Source of the DNA: Steromphala cineraria
Taxonomy: Eukaryota; Mollusca; Gastropoda; Trochida; Trochidae
Assembly (NCBI GenBank): GCA_916613615.1
Contig: OU744730.1
Coordinates: 34,209,315-34,273,314, forward strand
DNA: 64,000 bases
Direction: 5' to 3'
Positions within the stretch are counted from its first letter, which is position 1, and the number at the start of each line of letters is the position of its first letter. Shown here one piece after another: positions 1 to 12,341 of the stretch. The notes beneath the pieces are model-generated. The model was not told where the DNA came from. It did no database searches and saw nothing but the letters and a program-made list of their open reading frames with translations. The translations under genes were made by a program, and so were the position numbers.

Positions 1-3000
1 GTAATGAAACCAAGGAACAAGCCTATATTGCTCTTCCTGCCACTCAAGCATTCCACATACAATAGAAAGTCAATATCTCAGAATGTACCCTTTCTAAGCG
101 AATAAAGGATAATGGGTGAAACCAGCTGAAGCTGAAGTAATAGAAAGATTGCCTCAGTGTCTTCCCACAACAGGACTTGGATTAGTAATATCAAAGAGAC
201 ATTAAGCATGTTCATTTAAATCTTGTTTCCACTAGAATAAATCCTGAGTACAGTACACGTCCAAGTGAAAAGTTACTTCCTTACTCTTTCTTAACTTTTT
301 TTCCTCCAAAGTCTTCAAAGGTCCAATACATAAACTCTACGGAAACAAAACATTTAAGGTAACATGATACAATCAGCTCAACAAATTAAGATCAGTCTGT
401 TTGAATACTCCCATATTGGTTAATAACTATGAATTACATTTTTGGTGGATTGCATTTTTAGAATTTCAACAGGGTAGAAAACATATTTCAAATCAGGTTT
501 TACATGCTTGTAGAAGGAATATTTATGGGCCTTGATGCGCCATGCCACAAACGTAGCTAAATTCAATTGACAACAAAGCTATGGAACACTGCTGATTGTT
601 TGGTGAATTGCACCACTTGAAGCTCTTAATATCAGTAACATTCCAGCAAGCCTGTTTCATTGTTTCCTATCTTTGTGTGGTCCTCAACTCATTGACCTTC
701 ACTTTCCTATCAAACTTGACCTTGACCTTTAAACCCAACCACAATCATTAATTGCCCTACTCTTGATGCTAATTGTCCCAATATGGACAAAAGTTCACCC
801 TCAAGTGTTGAGTGAAGGAAATAAATTTGATCCAGTGAATCTGATAACAAAGAAAGGAATTTCACATTTTTGACTTGGTGTTGGCCAGCAACGGACACAA
901 GATTGATACTTCTACTTATATAATTAGTTTAAAAATACCAAAAAAAATCATATTATGGCACATGCACTTTAAAGAGATGGGTCGAAAGCCAAGGCAAGGA
1001 AGTAGCTTCATATTCAGAGAATCTAATGAGGAGGGCAGCGTGCAGCCACTAACTCACATACATCAGCAACAGCATTAGGGCTGGATCTCCTATCTTTATC
1101 TGCCTTACATTCCACCAAACAAGTCATAATTCTGGTTTTCAACTTGTCTTATGGTGAAAACATTGTCATTGTGAAGATAAACTAAATCATCTTGCACCTT
1201 GACAAACTACCTTTCATATTTCAGTAGAACCAGAATCCTTGACCATCTCATACAGTTCATCTTCATTACTTCTTGATAACATTGACCCATCTTGTTGATT
1301 ATGATAGCTTTGGATGAAACATCGGGGAGCTGGCTTGAATAGATTAGATTTCTATCATGTATATTGTGAGGCTACCAATTTGATCAGATCCCCTCCTATT
1401 TGCAATTTCAAAATATTGCACTTCAATTAATAGAAAACAAAAACATAGGTCATAGGTCATGTTTACTTCTTATCTTTGAAATATAACCTCAACAGATGTC
1501 TTAAAACAGCAATTATTCAATCAATACTTCAAACAAGGTATTAAACAAATTCACAACATACATTCTGTTATCAGAGAAACGTACACAAATGTTCCTGATA
1601 TTTAGACCGAGCCTCATTATGTGTAAGTCTACAGCAAGTAAACTGTGTTCCCCCTGGCTAATTAGGAAGCTGTAGGTGAAGCCCTTCCCCTGGTGGCTGT
1701 ACATCTAGGTCAGTGAGGTCAGCCCGTCTGTACACAGGTCACGATAAGAACAAGATTTACTGAGCCTGGGTCCTGTCTTACACAGGTATGTGTCACACCA
1801 TGGACCCAGACCCAGGGGAACTCCACTACAAACTTAACAATGATGGAATGATTTGTGTGACTTTAGAGCTGGTTGTTAAAGAGGGTGAAAAAGATTTTCC
1901 CGCTTCGTTAGAAGAAAAACTTCATTACATATATACTTCAAAGATCAATAAAAAACCTATAGATCATAAAATGAACTAAGGGGGCTCAGAGACTGAAATA
2001 TATTTGTCAGATAGGAAATATGTCATTGTATCCGAGAAATGACTTTCATAATAATTTCATAATTACATGTCCCTTCAGATAGTTGTTTATCTGTTGCAGT
2101 AAAAACCACAGGATTTGGTCTGCTTGCAACACTTTCTAGGTGTGTAAAACTAGGCAGGGCAGTAGTCGTTTTTTTAAATAATTTCAAATTTTGTTCAGAT
2201 TGAAATGCGTTTTGTCACTTATTGAGGAACATTCTGAATAGCTTTGCCTACTAAATATCCAAGTCATTTAGCAATAAGGAGTGACATAACCACAATGTTT
2301 GTTAATAATTCATACACTTTTATACCATACGCATATCCAAAAAGGTTCTATGCAGAAACATTACACCAAAAGTGAGATTTAAAAATTCTAATCTATTGGA
2401 AAAAAAAAATATTTCTTTAATTCTAAATCCTAATGGAAACTGATGAATTTAAAGAATAGTTGTAATACTACACATTCCACGAAGCAACCACTCCTGTCAT
2501 TAGGTGTTCCCACTAAACCTTTTCCTGCAACAAATCAACTCTGCCTCCATCCCCTAAGGAAAATTCCACTTCCCTAAGATATATTGCTGGGGTAAAGTAT
2601 GTGTGATGAAGGGGTGAAGGCACATATACAGGAGCTTGGAGCAAGACAAGAGAGGGGGATGTGAGCATACAAGCAAGGCAGTACCTGCTGAAGTAACTAC
2701 AGCAAGAGGATTAGCTCTCTGTCATTTATATTCCTAGTGGTGAGCACCTGACACCGGACATTATCTATGTGCTGTTTTACGAGCCAGGGATTATCATTCT
2801 CTCCTCAGGGTCTGGCCACCACACACATCTCTCATCATCTCTGCTGTCAGTCCATTACTCTCACCTACATGTCTCATATCTCAACTCAATTTGTCTCTTT
2901 GTAAAAACTGGCTAAGTTGTGATTCAGTATGATTTGGGTATGGTTATTTCCATTATTTTCCTTACAGGGGTAATATACCTTTTTTAAATCACGAAATAAT

Positions 3001-3550
3001 AAGGTGCAATCTAAGAATTTATGTAATGATTGTAATCTTAGGAAAAGTTAAAAACAACAATAATCATATGTATGAATATTTCAAATTGGCCTATTCTTCA
3101 CTGACCACCTACAATGCCTTTCAGATAAATAAGCGCTTTGAGCTTTGAGGGTTTGTGAACGGAGTACATATGGAAATTGCTCCTGTGACTTAGTTCTATT
3201 GATAGTGTGTCTGCTTGTCACTGGGAGGCTGTGTCATACATAAAGGCATCAAAAGATGGGAGATGTTCCTTTCTTGTGTGACAGGGTGTGGTAAAAGCAT
3301 TCCTACTGGCTTCGGCTGGAGTGATATCTCTTTGGCCGAACAGGACTCTTAACCAGACGTCCCGGGTTCGAATCCCACCAAACATGAAAATATTGGATTT
3401 CTCTCCTGGTACATTTGCTTCCAACAATACAAAGATAAAACATCTCTTGAACAGCTAATGCTAATGGCTGCTTGGTGTGAAGAGAACCAGAGAAATCTGC
3501 AGATTAACATTGTAACTAGAGCTATAAAGATCAATAAGGAGTTAACTTAC
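1..3550 (-). other. Intron 2 (5' part) of the Ajuba-family gene; no exon seen
   Basis: This stretch follows the splice donor of the LIM exon at 3551-3652, so it should be intronic sequence of the same minus-strand gene. I looked on the minus strand for the cysteine and histidine spacing of the later LIM domains and found none, so the LIM2 and LIM3 exons are probably beyond position 1. The sequence is AT-rich, with short open frames that show no codon bias. The only identifiable item is a tRNA-like B box near 3365. Confidence 0.6.
3300..3378 (+). repeat. tRNA-like fragment, probably a SINE head
   Basis: A good RNA polymerase III B box, GGTTCGAATCC, lies at 3365-3375. It is preceded by CTCTTAA (3346-3352), the anticodon loop of tRNA-Lys(CTT). 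The anticodon stem does not pair and the T stem has only three pairs, so this is not a working tRNA. A decayed tRNA-derived SINE head is the simplest reading. No second copy was seen in the window. Confidence 0.35.
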
Positions 3551-3652
3551 CACAAGAGCAGCACACGAAGCAGCGGGTGTGGTAGAGGTTGCCCATCGCC
3601 TGGCACGCATCGTTAGCACCTGTCACCTTCTCCGCACAGGTAAAACACTGGC
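3551..3652 (-). CDS. Ajuba/LIMD1/WTIP-family protein, coding exon 2 (most of LIM domain 1)
   Basis: The minus strand shows an acceptor (ttgcag, ending 3653), 102 open bases, and a gtaagt donor starting at 3550. The exon is 2 nt + 33 codons + 1 nt, which fits the one-base overhang of exon 1 at 34002. It completes Gly538 and continues QCFTC, then ACQAMGNLYHTRCFVCCSC. Zinc ligands are visible in LIM spacing: C540-x2-C543-x18-H562-x2-C565, then C568-x2-C571. The ACQAMGNLYH stretch points to the Ajuba/LIMD1/WTIP branch rather than zyxin/LPP/TRIP6. In this family the three C-terminal LIM domains act at cell junctions and in Hippo signalling by binding LATS kinases (family knowledge). The rest of LIM1 and LIM2-3 must be encoded beyond position 1. 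This 102-bp exon is not listed as an open frame because it has no start codon. Confidence 0.9.
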
Positions 3653-4410
3653 CTGCAACATGAACAAACACTCGTAATCATAGATCCTTGAATAAAGCAG
3701 CACATAAACTGATGTTCCACTTATAGTGTATCCTGGCCTGAAAGTTAAAACATGCCATGTAGAAGGTCACTGTTGAAGTTTGAATTATGAGATAATATGT
3801 CTTATTATTATATTTCCCCTTTTAAAAAAATAAAATAATCAAAAACAAAACATTGTTAAATATTTTCAGATTTATCAAAAATATTCACAGGCTTGACACT
3901 CATACAAATGAATATACTTTGGTTCTAATCATGAAACTGAAAAATATCATTTTGCAGTAATTGAAACTAGTATATTGTAAGAAGTCACAAAAAAAAATAA
4001 TCATAGCTTCTACACGTGGGAATCAATTCACATCACAACACTTGAAATTAATGTCAATTTCACTTAGTTTCACTAATTAATATCATAATTTTATAGGTGA
4101 TAAAGTGAGGATGAATCTGAGAGAAAGGAATGCCCTGACCCTCGGTGACACGCCATCTCACTGGTACCACAAACAGCCAGACAATCATCTAATTTGGCAA
4201 TCAAACATCACACATCCCTAAATAACATTTTTCTCATATTCTGCATAACTGACATGCTAGACTGACACTGAGAGCCTCAAATATTAGATTGAAATAATGA
4301 CAATATTGAAGAGGAGGTAATTGAAATGGGATCAAACAGTACACAGAGAGAATATAAAAGATCTGCTGTTGGGTGCAATGCCTCCTCACATCACAGAGAG
4401 CAAAACCAAG

Positions 4411-4528
4411 GACACAGATTAATTTATTCATCTTAAAAACTGGGAAATAGGGAGATATTTTTTTAACCAATGACATAGATTATTTATCTTAAAAACTGCG
4501 AAATAGGGAGATATTTTTCCAACCAAAT
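4411..4528. repeat. Two-copy tandem duplication, 56-bp period
   Basis: The core GAAATAGGGAGATATTTTT occurs near 4443 and 4499, with matching flanks (gacAyAGATT before, AACCAA after). The copies differ by a few substitutions and one small indel. It is a simple local duplication inside the Ajuba intron. Confidence 0.75.
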
Positions 4529-5832
4529 CGAACCTATTCTTTCCCAAAGAGTTGAACAAAGTAAGAAATATGTGAGCTCTATCAACAATACAAATGGACG
4601 GGAATGACAAAGAGTGAAAGCTGGGATATCTTGCATTATTGTTGGTACGACTTGTAGCCAGGCTAGTATTGTTTTAAGCACATTCTTGGAGCATAACTGG
4701 AATGTGAGTATCCCTGGCTGTGACCCAGGAGTGACCTGTTGACAGAGGCCGGCCTCCCTCCCTGTATGGGGCTCCTGCATGCTCCTCATACATCCCACTC
4801 AGCACATTCCTCGCTGACCAAGGGTCAACCGGTCACTCTCAGACCTGGGAACCAACTCCACAGCAGTATGCTGTCTTTGTGACTTGAATTCAACACACTG
4901 TTCTGGAACTTTTATTGAATGCATTGTCAGTTGGGGCCCTTTATGAATTCATAAAGACTGAATTGATAGTCCTTCCTGTTGAGTATTAAATGCTAAGAAC
5001 ATCATTAATGAATGCTAATAAATGGAATTTTAACTTTTTAGTTATTCATCATGATTATTCTATTGCCTATATCAGGAGTTCTAATTTCAAAAGGCAAATC
5101 TTAACAGTAATTTCTTGTACATTATTAGATACTTTAATTGATTTCATCTAAACTTGTAGATCAACTTAAAATTTGGGGAACCACTGTGTACATAATTACT
5201 CTATTTTCTGCCAGAAACGTAGAAAAGAGAAACGATAGCCTCCTTAGCTGAACAAATGCAATGGTCTGAATGGGCGGTCAACTGAAAGTGCCCTTAGCAT
5301 AGAGACCCCTGAATTATGGTATAATGCTGTTTGTCCAGAAGATGTGATCATATCTATCGAAGCATTTACACCCATAAGTCACCCAACACCGGAAATATCC
5401 CTGACCATGTTGTGTTTACCTGTTGCTTCCTCAGTGGTCAAACCACTCAGGCTAGTGGTCGATCAGTTGTGGCCAAAATAGAGCTCTATATATAATAACA
5501 CAAACAGCACATGTCATCCATGGGTTGATCACTAGGAGGAAATGTCACTGTTCAAGATTCTGGTAGTTCCGAATCATTCACTTAACTTCAACTATGTCAG
5601 CCTCTTGTTCTAATAAAACAGATGACAGGGTATAAGTCTTTATACTGCATAGTCTATCGTTCAATCAATATAAGCCCATCTGTGAGACATGATTTCTTGA
5701 AATCGCCTTGTTCACATCAAAATTGAGTAAAATCAAAATTTCACTGATTTTTTTCTGAAATGTCAATTTGCAGTAAAAAGCAGTTGCAGTAAGATATTCA
5801 CCAAGTGTAGATATGGTTTGAATGGGTTGTTT

Positions 5833-5858
5833 AATATATATATATATATATATATATG
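5833..5858. repeat. (AT)n microsatellite
   Basis: A dinucleotide AT run of about 12 uninterrupted units. It is intronic. Confidence 0.9.
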
Positions 5859-7613
5859 TCCAATCACTGAAGTCTTCAGAATATAGAGCCATACAGATCA
5901 AAGTATTATCAAAACAATATTAACAAATCTGCTGAGATGCAAGATGCAGATTCAATTTATGAACTCAAATAACAAGCGATAAAAGTAAAATATTCATGAG
6001 GGCAGACATGAGGTACGAGACAGATCTGAGAACAGTGATCTTATCAATCAAGGACCACAGGAATAGCTAGCTCCATCAATGTACCTGCCAATTTGAAACA
6101 TCACACACATGCCCTAAATTATCGGCAACAGATGCACATTTTGCCAATTTGACCAAGTAACTTCAATTGAAATCAATAAAGTGCTCCTTCATTTCATAAT
6201 TGCTTGGTTTAGCATGCAAAACTATTGCTGCTGTGTTATAAGACGAAGATAGGGTAGAATAATCTTAACCAGATGGATGGTAAGTGGATACTGGCCTCTC
6301 TAACTCAATATCTATTCAATATACTTCCATTGATTAATGCTGTTGTGGCATGGATAGATATTACTATGGATTAATGAGAGCAATAGGGCTGAAATAATCT
6401 TTTCCAGAAAGTTATGAGCAATCTGCCAAAACAAATTTCCTTTGAAAAATTCATTTGATAAATTGCCACTTATTGCATGATTGCCCATACATTCAATTGC
6501 CAACATTGCTGAGTGTTGTTCTTAATTCAATCTGGCAACTGTGATATTTTATGGAAACGATATGCCTTGCCTTCAACTAAGCCTAAATGAATGTGTATGA
6601 AATCTTAATAACTTCCTGTTACTGACCAAATTGTCTACTACCTTTTTATTCAACTAGTTAAGTATCTTGTTGTAACTGTGGTCATCATTTCTGTATCCAG
6701 TCTACCTGTGTGTGTGTGAGTGTGGAGGCAGGGAATGCTGTACACTGTGCTGCGCTGTAATCTTCACCTAGATAGGCAAATTACCAGCTCACACCTACAC
6801 TCTACACCGTCTACACAGTACCTGTCTCTCATGATACAACAAATGATATTGTGGTCAAATTGTCAACACTAGAAGTGTACTTCAGTTGTAGTGTCTTACA
6901 GGTTCCTCTCTATGACCATCGATGAATTATCTCATAAACATCAGGGATGAAAGTTTCATAACTTGTAGTTCATTGAAGTAGATGGTAGTGAAGTAAGCAC
7001 TGCTCGGGACATGTCCTCTGCTTCTTCTCCTGGAGGACATTCTCCACACCAAGAATTGAACAGAAAACTATCCAACTCCTGACATTTTACAACATGAGCT
7101 TTCATGTAAATTTGATAAAGCTACATAAAAAGGCTAGCTGGTTCTGTTGTGATAAGTTTTGTCTGTGGTATAACTTCAGACAGCCCCATTCATTGGTTTA
7201 CTATAGGTAATACATCACAAAATCAGAGTTTTGTGTTCAATGTCAACAACATGTCCTGTTAATGTATATCTAGAGGCAATATTCACTCTCTCACACCCAG
7301 CGGTCTCGTGCTAATCAAGTTGCACCCAGACGGGGAGGTGAGATATGCATGTTATTCATCCGCTCGTTTGTCACCTGTCCCTGCCGGTGACAGCTACACA
7401 ATGTAGATGCAGACCTATGTGACATGATGTGAACACCTCTCCACTGCTAGCACTTCAGACCTGTTGACTCCCTGGTCAACATGCACTCACTCAGACAACT
7501 CTCACTCACACAAAGCTCAGCTCCGACAGGACTGTTATCATCATAAACTCATTATGAATGACATGTTTGTAAATTGATCATTCAAACATGACGTAGTGAC
7601 TACACTGCGACAG

Positions 7614-7682
7614 TGATGTGAGCACCTCTACATGAATGTCTGTACATCAGTAAAACAGGGTCATGTAGAGGTGCTCACATCA
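7614..7682. repeat. Perfect 22-bp inverted repeat (hairpin)
   Basis: The left arm 7614-7635 (starting TGATGTGAGCACC) is exactly complementary to the right arm 7661-7682, with a 25-nt loop between. A related single arm, GATGTGAACACCTCT, lies about 190 bp upstream near 7424. It has no TIR/TSD arrangement that I can recognise, so it could be a small hairpin RNA, a recombination product or a degenerate element. Confidence 0.8.
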
Positions 7683-10600
7683 TTCGGTTTGTTACTAACA
7701 TCTCTTATTGAAACATATCATTTATGAAATGTTAGCCCTTTTAAATAAACCTATCCTAGTTTGCTCAATAAACTCTTATTATGATCATAGTCTGATATAT
7801 ATACAAATATAAGTATTCAATCAAACAATTTGATAAAGCTACTTTACTTATTGTATGCACTCATCACTAGGTTATTGCATGTCTTAACTACCATAGTCTG
7901 TTCAATATCACAACAATAATGCGACTCTTGCATGTTCTGGAAGAGGTAGCAACTCAACTGAATGAAGGGTATCTAGAGTCTTATGTATGGTATGTATGGT
8001 AGTGATAATATTGAAAACACTAACATTTAGAAATGGACATTGATTTTTAGCAGAAACATCAATACTTGAACATATCAAATATCATATAGAAAAGGACAAT
8101 TACACTGAATATAAGGCTATGCTAAGCAAAACAACCCAATGTTTATTTTTTTATTTGAAGTTTTTGAGATAACGTTTTCTTTATGAATTTCCCATTCTTC
8201 ACAGCTCTACAACAACAGTCTAGAGAAGGCATAACAGAGGTCTAAAATGACAACCAGAATTATAGCTTGAATTACTAGCAAACAAAGCAGAGAAAATGAG
8301 TGCAAGATTAATTCTTGAGCAAAGATCAGTTCCCAACTTAATCTATCTGGCGGCAGGTTAAAGCAAGCTTGTTCTCATCTCACCTAAAGCAGATTTGTGC
8401 GTGCTGGCCCCAAGCCATGTGTTTATTTTACAACACAAACTCAGACAAGCAGCCCAAATTTTTATCATGAACGCTATTTGTATTATTTACAATACATTTG
8501 TTGTTGGATCAACACTCTATAGCCGCCTTCTAGATCTCCTAGATTGTACGTCATGTCATTTGTCATGCCAAATAACAGCATGTAATTTCATACCATGTGT
8601 CATATGTAGATATTATCTATATTATCTATTCAAACCTTATCCTTTTTGGACATAATACGAAATTGCAAACAGGGCACAGAATACCATATAAACATCACAG
8701 CCTCAGTGTTGTTTTAAAGTTGAAAGCCTTTTAAATCATGACAGAAAAATAAACACAAACTGTTCATGATCTTATGAAGACATAACTGAAACAAACTGGT
8801 GATTAACACCATTCTTCTTCAAATCTAAATGTTGACATAACCCATCACTCATGCACTTCATCTAGGTAAAAACAAGTTAGTATAACCAATCATTCATGTA
8901 CAGCATTCATGCATTCCATCATCATTTCATGTATTTTTTACACATTAATACTTTGATCATATTTTACATACACATTGTACAATTTTTTCATATATTCTAT
9001 TAGAAAAACACAGGAAGTCATAAAAGATTTTTTTTAAATCACGATTATGTATGAGTAATAAATTACAAATACTTACGAAATTTAACATTTAAATTGTGAG
9101 CATGCATTCTGGTGTCCATCCTGACAAAGTGTATAACTAGTATTTTCCTAACAACTGTTAACAGATCAAATCACCAGCCCCCTCCTTAGTGGATAGACTG
9201 GAGATGCCACGTGGGTACTCAACTCAAAAGTGACATATCAAATATTAATGAAATGTATGAGCCAGTGAAATCTATCCTCGTAGCCCGCATTCCAGGGAGT
9301 TCGAACAAGGCTTGGCCGTGTTTGATGAGAAATGATAAGGGATTCCTCCTCAAATACAAAATCCAAATAAAAACATGACAAGTTTTGAGGATGACAGTAT
9401 GAAGAGACAAGCTCTGCTTTCAAGCTCTTCAGACATTCCACAAGATTCTTTGCCAAATCAAATGATGTGCAGAGAATGTTGCATCGTGGTTGGGCGAAAC
9501 TTTGACTTTGTTTGTTTTGGTCCTTTCAGATCTATCGCTACCTTTCATTTCAGATGTCCTCATACATTCCCCTTGAGTCTCGTATCAACACTGGGTGAGA
9601 GCCTCCAGGCAGTCAGGAAGTGTCTTACCGTAGTGGTACACACTGACAGAGGTTCTCATTCATCTAACTGTGAGCTTCATATCAGACCCTGGTGGCCATC
9701 AAATACACTCACAGAGTTAGTGTGCTCTCTTAGTATTGCACTTCACATAAAATGGCCGTAACGCTATAAAAGATTTCATCCCCTTTTTTTCCAATTTCAA
9801 TGATGCATCATTGACACTTCGTTCTTGAAATTTCTAAATATATATTCCTTTTCATGTCTTGTCTAAGATGGCACCACTAGACAGGTAGACATTTTTTTAA
9901 ATAAATTTTGTCTCTAATACATTCTGGGACCAAAACTATACATACAAACACTATCCAGTGCCACAATAGACAACAACTACCATGTTAGTGATGCACATCC
10001 ATCAGTGTATTGAGTGTCGGAGAACTTCAAAAAGCTGGCTCACTTCTGTCCATTGCACCAGAAATATAACTGCTATCATCAATGTCACAAATTCACAAAA
10101 TCCCCCTCTATGTTGATGTTCTCTTTGACTTGATTGCAAGGCAGGACATAGCTTCACACGGACTTTCCTTTCGTTGGCAATATTAACTATGAACAAATTT
10201 TAATTATTACCCGTACCTAAAAAAGATCTTAATAAAACTTATTGAATTGCTTACTTGACTAAGCTATCATATTGGATTGATGACAAGTGTCATGTTCATG
10301 AACAACAATACAGCATCACTGAATCAGTTGAAAGCATGTCTATAATGGTTAGAATACATCAGCCATGAATGATTTATTTTCTCACATAAACAAATTGAAT
10401 CATATGAAAAGATCATCACACATACCAAATATAATTGACTTCTTCATAAGAGAACCATTACACATCAACCTCAATTTTGATACCCCAAAATAACATTAAC
10501 CATCCCATAAAATATTTTTTATTACCTAAAAAAACATAAAATTGATAATATCAACAACAAATTCAAAGGCTCCAGACCTAAGGAGCTTGTTGCTGGGGTG

Positions 10601-10773
10601 TATAAGGCTGGATGAGTCACAGAGGCATGATCTAAGTTGTGTTGAACAAATGAGCACACAATACCCGGCTCTACCCTGGCTGAGAAGCCACGGAGGGGCA
10701 GCAAGGTATTAATCATTGTATCAGCCATGTCGCCTCGTCTATTCACATGTCATAGGCAGAGATAATGCCTCTC

Positions 10774-10906
10774 AGATAAGCTTAAAAGTATGACAAAACA
10801 TACAAGTTTGATAAAAGGCATTTTGAACCCGCGGGTATAAGATAAGCTTAAAAGTATGACAAAACACACAGCTTTGACAAAAGATATTATAGAGTCTCGG
10901 GTCAAC
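10774..10906. repeat. Two-copy tandem duplication, 66-bp period
   Basis: AGATAAGCTTAAAAGTATGA begins at 10774 and again at 10840, followed in both by CAAAACAyACA and a TTTGAyAAAAG stretch. It is a local duplication inside the Ajuba intron with modest divergence. Confidence 0.75.
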
Positions 10907-12341
10907 AGAAATGACATTGGGGTCACAGAATGCCATATTAATAGAGTTTGGTGGTGAAATATTTTCCCAAGTGTGAGAATGGTATTTATATTACGTTGAA
11001 TACCTCTTGCGAGCATGATATGACAGAGGCAATGGCATGTGCTTGTCCAACAGGACAAGAAACTCCTTTAGTTTCTTTGGGACAATATCTCAGAGTTGAG
11101 ACACCAATCTACCGGGTCCAACATACAATGGTTTAAACTAGGAGACAGCCCCAACAATTTATGCTGATAAAAGGCCTGGAATGGCAAACTTCTTGATCCC
11201 CGGATAACACAGTAGACATGCGGAATTTGTGGAGGCTTTGATCCTGCTTCTGTTGTTCTCAACCTCTGTGTTTTCACAAACTCTTTACTTAAAGCTGGGG
11301 TTGGAAATACAATGTGGAAAATGGGGTGGATGCTTTCAGTGATATGTTTAGCTGCAGAGAGATATCGGGAAGCACCGAATACCTTGCATTGTCATGCTAG
11401 TCAGTGTTATGCCTCTGTCAAGATTCACAGTAATAGCTCTCAAAATGGACACAGCTTTTTCCCTGGAATGTCAATAAATTCCACCCAAATTTGTCAAATT
11501 ATCTAATTCCTGGATTCTCAGGTTGACGAAAGTTTCTGATATGGACTACTGACACAAAAGCTAGAATTAAATATTAAAGGAAATATTTCAGAAATGTTAA
11601 ATATAGAAAGTATTTTACAAGGCAATGTTATCAACAAATTTGAATGTCTAGCCGTCCAAATATTTTGATAATGGTTTCAGGAGTATTTGATACATTATGC
11701 AGTGCAAAAGTATGAAGATTAACTAAGTTGTCAACAAATTTTGCAAGGGAAAATATTTCTATCGTTTGTGGGAATGTCAATTATTCTTATGATTTGAAAA
11801 TAATCTCACAGCAGAGGAGAAAGTGATACATAACCTTAAAATGTGAAGATTAAAGTTATGTGCCTCAAGCTGATACACAAATATCAAAGACATCAATCAA
11901 TTAAATATATCATGACTCACTGAAAATGAATTTACATTTATCTTATTATCAAATTTAGGTGTAGAAATATATTGTCAAATTTCATATAAATGAAATCAAA
12001 CTTAACTGAAGAATATAGACAGTTACCTTTGGCATTTCTGATTTATGGTTGACCTGAACTAAAAGCAGTATCAAACAAAATTAATTGTGTGCTGAAGGAT
12101 TTCTCACCACTTCAGGACAGTACAAGACAGCCAGAAAGTAAGTCTTGCTTGAAGTTTCTGCGGTTCATAATGATATTGTACATTTTTCAGCATGAATTTG
12201 TCCACTTTTTCTGCATGTAAAAAATATGTCCATTTCTAAAATAGAAGATTTCAATGAAGATGACGATTACCCAAAATCCACATTAAAATAAAAGATCAGC
12301 ATTAAAGGAGTTTTCATTTCAAGCATATTAACTATCTAAAT

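Noticed and set aside
3300..3378. Functional tRNA-Lys gene
   Set aside because: There is a B box, but the anticodon and T stems do not pair.
9375..9761. 128-residue open frame
   Set aside because: No recognisable domain, odd composition, and it sits within the Ajuba intron on the opposite strand without splice signals. Likely chance.
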